Positions 5,920 to 7,592 of a stretch of 7,592 bases of DNA are shown here, in pieces. The position numbers and the translations under genes are program-made. The notes under the pieces are model-generated. The model saw only the letters and a program-made list of their open reading frames with translations, was not told where the DNA came from and did no database searches. The first letter of the stretch is position 1; every line of letters starts with the position of its first letter. The DNA lies in contig JAAELZ010000028.1 of the NCBI GenBank assembly GCA_024226105.1, positions 1 to 7,592 of the forward strand, in the 5' to 3' direction. Origin of the DNA: Pseudomonadota bacterium. Lineage in GTDB: Bacteria > Pseudomonadota > Gammaproteobacteria > Arenicellales > Poriferihabitantaceae.

Positions 5920-6321
5920 TCAGTTTACAAATTCACCACCCATTGATTCCCGAACCCGTTTCAGGCGCGTGCGAACTTCCTCGGCCAGTGGCGCCACGTC
6001 ATCGCGCTCCACCAGGGTGAATACCGCGGCCGGATCCATAAATGCGACCACAATCGAACCATCTTCCTCTTCGCGGACTACCACGTTACAGGGCAGTAAC
6101 AAGCCAATGTCAGGTTCCTCCGTGAGCGCCTGGTGGGCCAGCGGAGGATTGCAGGCCCCCAGAATTTTGTAATAACGGCCATCCACATCAATTTTTTTCT
6201 TCAGCGTAGCCTGGACGTCAATTTCGGTCAGAATACCAAAACCCTCTTCCTGTAATGCTCCGATGAGCTGTTGTTCGATAGCGTTGATATCGCCCTGCAG
6301 GCGGGTTGAAAAATGGTACAT
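5920..6321 (-). CDS. DUF302 domain protein
   Basis: This 133-residue soluble protein consists of one DUF302 domain, a small alpha/beta fold of unknown biochemical role. The pattern is characteristic: EEGFGILTEIDVQATLKKK (25-43) after the first helix, then YYKILGACNPPLAHQAL (50-66), then DIGLLLPCNVVV (71-82), and a late strand VVAFMDP (91-97). C57 and C78, in the ACNPP and LPCNV blocks, are the residues most likely to bind a ligand or metal, but no function is established for them. There is no signal peptide or membrane segment. The ATG (6319-6321) has only a weak GAGAAAG (6325-6331 on the complement) in front. It is divergent from the hydrolase gene, with 53 bp between the two starts, and convergent with trpB. 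The family call is firm; no function can be given. Confidence 0.9.
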   Translation of the reverse strand: MYHFSTRLQGDINAIEQQLIGALQEEGFGILTEIDVQATLKKKIDVDGRYYKILGACNPPLAHQALTEEPDIGLLLPCNVVVREEEDGSIVVAFMDPAAVFTLVERDDVAPLAEEVRTRLKRVRESMGGEFVN

Positions 6322-6374
6322 AGTCTTTCTCGTGTAGTATCTAAAAATGATGACAGGATTTTAACTGAATCACA

Positions 6375-7334
6375 ATGAACGTACCACTTCCTCCCTTCAA
6401 ACCCTGCTGGTGGTTAAAAAACCCGCATGCACAGACCATCGCCGCGACCTGGTTCAAGGCGCCAAAATTACAGGGTGAGGCGGATCGGGTTGAGCTACAG
6501 GACGGTGATTTCATTGATCTTATCTGGTACGGAAAAGAACGTCTGGAGCGGCCCGTGGTACTGCTTCTACACGGGCTGGAAGGCAGTGACGATTCCCACT
6601 ACATACGCAGCATTGTAAACAGCCTGCACCGTGCCGGGTTCCGGGTTGTATTTATGTATCACCGGGGCTGTTCCCCCGAGCATAATCGTCTGGCGCGCAG
6701 CTATCACTCGGGCGAAACCGGCGATATGGCCGAGGTGATGTCGCACATACAAAATCACACCGGGCAGCCTGTGTTTGCTGCGATTGGCTATTCGTTGGGT
6801 GCCAATGCCCTGCTCAAATACCTGGGAGAACAGGGCGAAGCCGCAGGCGTGGGTACAGCGATTGCGGTATCCACGCCGTTTGATTTGCACGCCGCCTGTA
6901 TCAAGCTTGATGCAGGTGTATCACGGGTTTATCAACGTCATCTGGTCGCGAGGTTAATCCGGCGATATCAGGACAAATTTGAACACCGGCCTGCGCCGCT
7001 TGAAGTCGACGTGTCTGAACTTAAATCTTTCCTGAGATTTGATGAACATGTCACGGCGGCTCTAAATGGCTTTGATGGTGCTGTGGATTACTATGCCCGC
7101 TCTAGCTCGTGGCAGTATCTTTCCGCAATCCGTAAACCCTGCCTGATCATTCATGCGGTGGATGATCCCTTTTTGCCTGATTCAAGTATTCCCGATGCAG
7201 ATGTGTTACCCGACTGTGTACAACTGGAACTCACCGATCATGGCGGGCACGTCGGATTTCTGCAAGGCGGGCTGAAGCCGGGGCGCTGGTTGGATGGCGC
7301 CATTCTGAGTTATTTGCTGGGAACCGGGAGTTGA
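6375..7334 (+). CDS. YheT-family alpha/beta-fold hydrolase
   Basis: This 319-residue protein is of the usual length for the YheT/COG0429 (UPF0017) group of cytoplasmic alpha/beta hydrolases. It begins with the family's PPFKPCWWLKNPHAQTIAATW signature (residues 6-26). The oxyanion region is LLLHGLEGS (63-71), followed by YHRGCS (95-100). The nucleophile elbow GYSLGAN (138-144) gives S140, the acid is in DDPFLP (263-268), D263 or D264, and the histidine is H292 in HGGHVGF (289-295), so the triad is complete. Relatives act on ester substrates, but the natural substrate is not settled. The ATG at 6375 is the only possible start: an in-frame TGA lies at 6366 and conserved sequence begins at once. 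No Shine-Dalgarno is visible, so initiation may be weak. A family C hairpin begins 8 bases after the stop codon. Confidence 0.92.
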   Translation: MNVPLPPFKPCWWLKNPHAQTIAATWFKAPKLQGEADRVELQDGDFIDLIWYGKERLERPVVLLLHGLEGSDDSHYIRSIVNSLHRAGFRVVFMYHRGCSPEHNRLARSYHSGETGDMAEVMSHIQNHTGQPVFAAIGYSLGANALLKYLGEQGEAAGVGTAIAVSTPFDLHAACIKLDAGVSRVYQRHLVARLIRRYQDKFEHRPAPLEVDVSELKSFLRFDEHVTAALNGFDGAVDYYARSSSWQYLSAIRKPCLIIHAVDDPFLPDSSIPDADVLPDCVQLELTDHGGHVGFLQGGLKPGRWLDGAILSYLLGTGS

Positions 7335-7341
7335 TGGTTTT

Positions 7342-7371
7342 GGTGGATGCGCTACGCTTATCCACCCTACG
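7342..7371. repeat. Family C-like hairpin (copy 2) after the hydrolase gene
   Basis: GGTGGAT (7342-7348) pairs with ATCCACC (7360-7366) around the loop GCGCTACGCTT, followed by CTACG. Read on the other strand it starts CGTAGGGTGGATAAGCG, close to a widespread short repeat type. It begins 8 bases past the stop codon at 7332-7334 and could shape the mRNA 3' end, but it lacks a T-run. Confidence 0.6.
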
Positions 7372-7421
7372 TCGGGGCCACAATGTGACCCGGAGCTCCT
7401 TTTCAGCCCGGAGCCAATGTT

Positions 7422-7537
7422 CCCCTCTTTGACAAAGAGGGGTTAGGGGAGATTTGCGGACTAACCGGACAATGCGAACAACCGCTATCGAAGCAACCTT
7501 CTAAAATCCCCCTCAGTCCCCCTTTGATAAAGGGGGA
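7422..7537. repeat. Family A palindromic repeat (copy 4)
   Basis: The left hairpin CCCCTCTTT (7422-7430) / AAAGAGGGG (7434-7442) around GAC is followed by GGGGAGATTTG. The right arm begins near 7504 (AAATCCCCCTCAGTC) and pairs CCCCCTTT (7518-7525) with AAAGGGGG (7529-7536) around GAT. Same orientation as copies 1 and 3. The right arm is then duplicated in tandem. Confidence 0.88.
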
Positions 7538-7592
7538 GGTTGGTTGAATCCCCCTCGGTCCCCCTTTGATAAAGGGGGAGGTTGGTTGAATC
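7505..7592. repeat. 42-bp tandem repeat of the family A right hairpin, open at the window edge
   Basis: Unit 1 spans 7505-7546 and unit 2 spans 7547-7588, with a single difference (A at 7515, G at 7557). Bases 7589-7592 (AATC) match the first four of a third unit. Each unit contains one CCCCCTTT-GAT-AAAGGGGG hairpin followed by AGGTTGGTTG. There are no variable spacers, so this is a tandem array and not a CRISPR. Its full copy number lies beyond the window. Confidence 0.85.

Noticed and set aside
5602..6172. Several open readings of 70-140 codons on both strands across the trpB/DUF302 gap
   Set aside because: They consist of translated repeats of families A, B and C, and the longest runs antisense through the DUF302 gene. 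None has a ribosome site or a domain.
7505..7592. CRISPR-like array at the right edge
   Set aside because: The units are contiguous with a 42-bp period and contain no variable spacers, and the unit is a duplicated family A hairpin.

Overview
The window looks like a chromosomal segment of a gammaproteobacterium with a base composition near 50% GC. This rests on the mix of a TRAP transporter, a YheT-type hydrolase, a DUF302 protein and heavily repeat-decorated intergenic DNA. No taxonomic marker gene is present, so the assignment is an inference. I see no tRNA, rRNA, CRISPR array, phage gene, transposase or complete mobile element.

Layout. Positions 2-865 hold the C-terminal two thirds of a DAO/DadA-type FAD-dependent oxidoreductase, cut by the left edge. 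Next comes a complete tripartite TRAP transporter: substrate-binding protein (1014-1991), small membrane subunit (2168-2701) and large membrane subunit (2702-4012). All four genes are on the + strand. A likely reading is that the transporter imports a compound, perhaps an amino acid or amino-acid derivative, that the oxidoreductase then oxidises. A trpB gene without trpA follows (4389-5588). It keeps the PLP catalytic core but differs at positions that in the Salmonella enzyme form the R141-D305 closure salt bridge and contact the alpha subunit. On the minus strand is a DUF302 protein (5920-6321), convergent with trpB and divergent from a YheT-family alpha/beta hydrolase (6375-7334).

Intergenic DNA. 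Much of the non-coding sequence is made of small palindromic repeats of three families. Family A is about 120 bp, bounded by two hairpins built on CCCCTCTTT/AAAGAGGGG and CCCCCTTT/AAAGGGGG. It has three full copies (2009-2130, 5622-5740, 7422-7537) and one half copy (4024-4078). Family B is 94-119 bp with GTCATTGCGAG ends, at 4166-4284 and 5797-5890. Family C consists of short hairpins around GTAGGATG or GGTGGAT, at 5752-5786 and 7342-7371. All full A copies lie just 3' of a + strand gene in the same orientation, and one sits inside the TRAP operon between the binding-protein and permease genes. The right edge runs into a 42-bp tandem duplication of one A hairpin, and a third unit begins exactly at the edge.

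The genes belong to known families, and I found no convincing new multi-gene system. The points most worth following are the divergent orphan TrpB, the repeat placed inside the TRAP operon, the oxidoreductase/TRAP pairing, and the tandem hairpin array that leaves the window.
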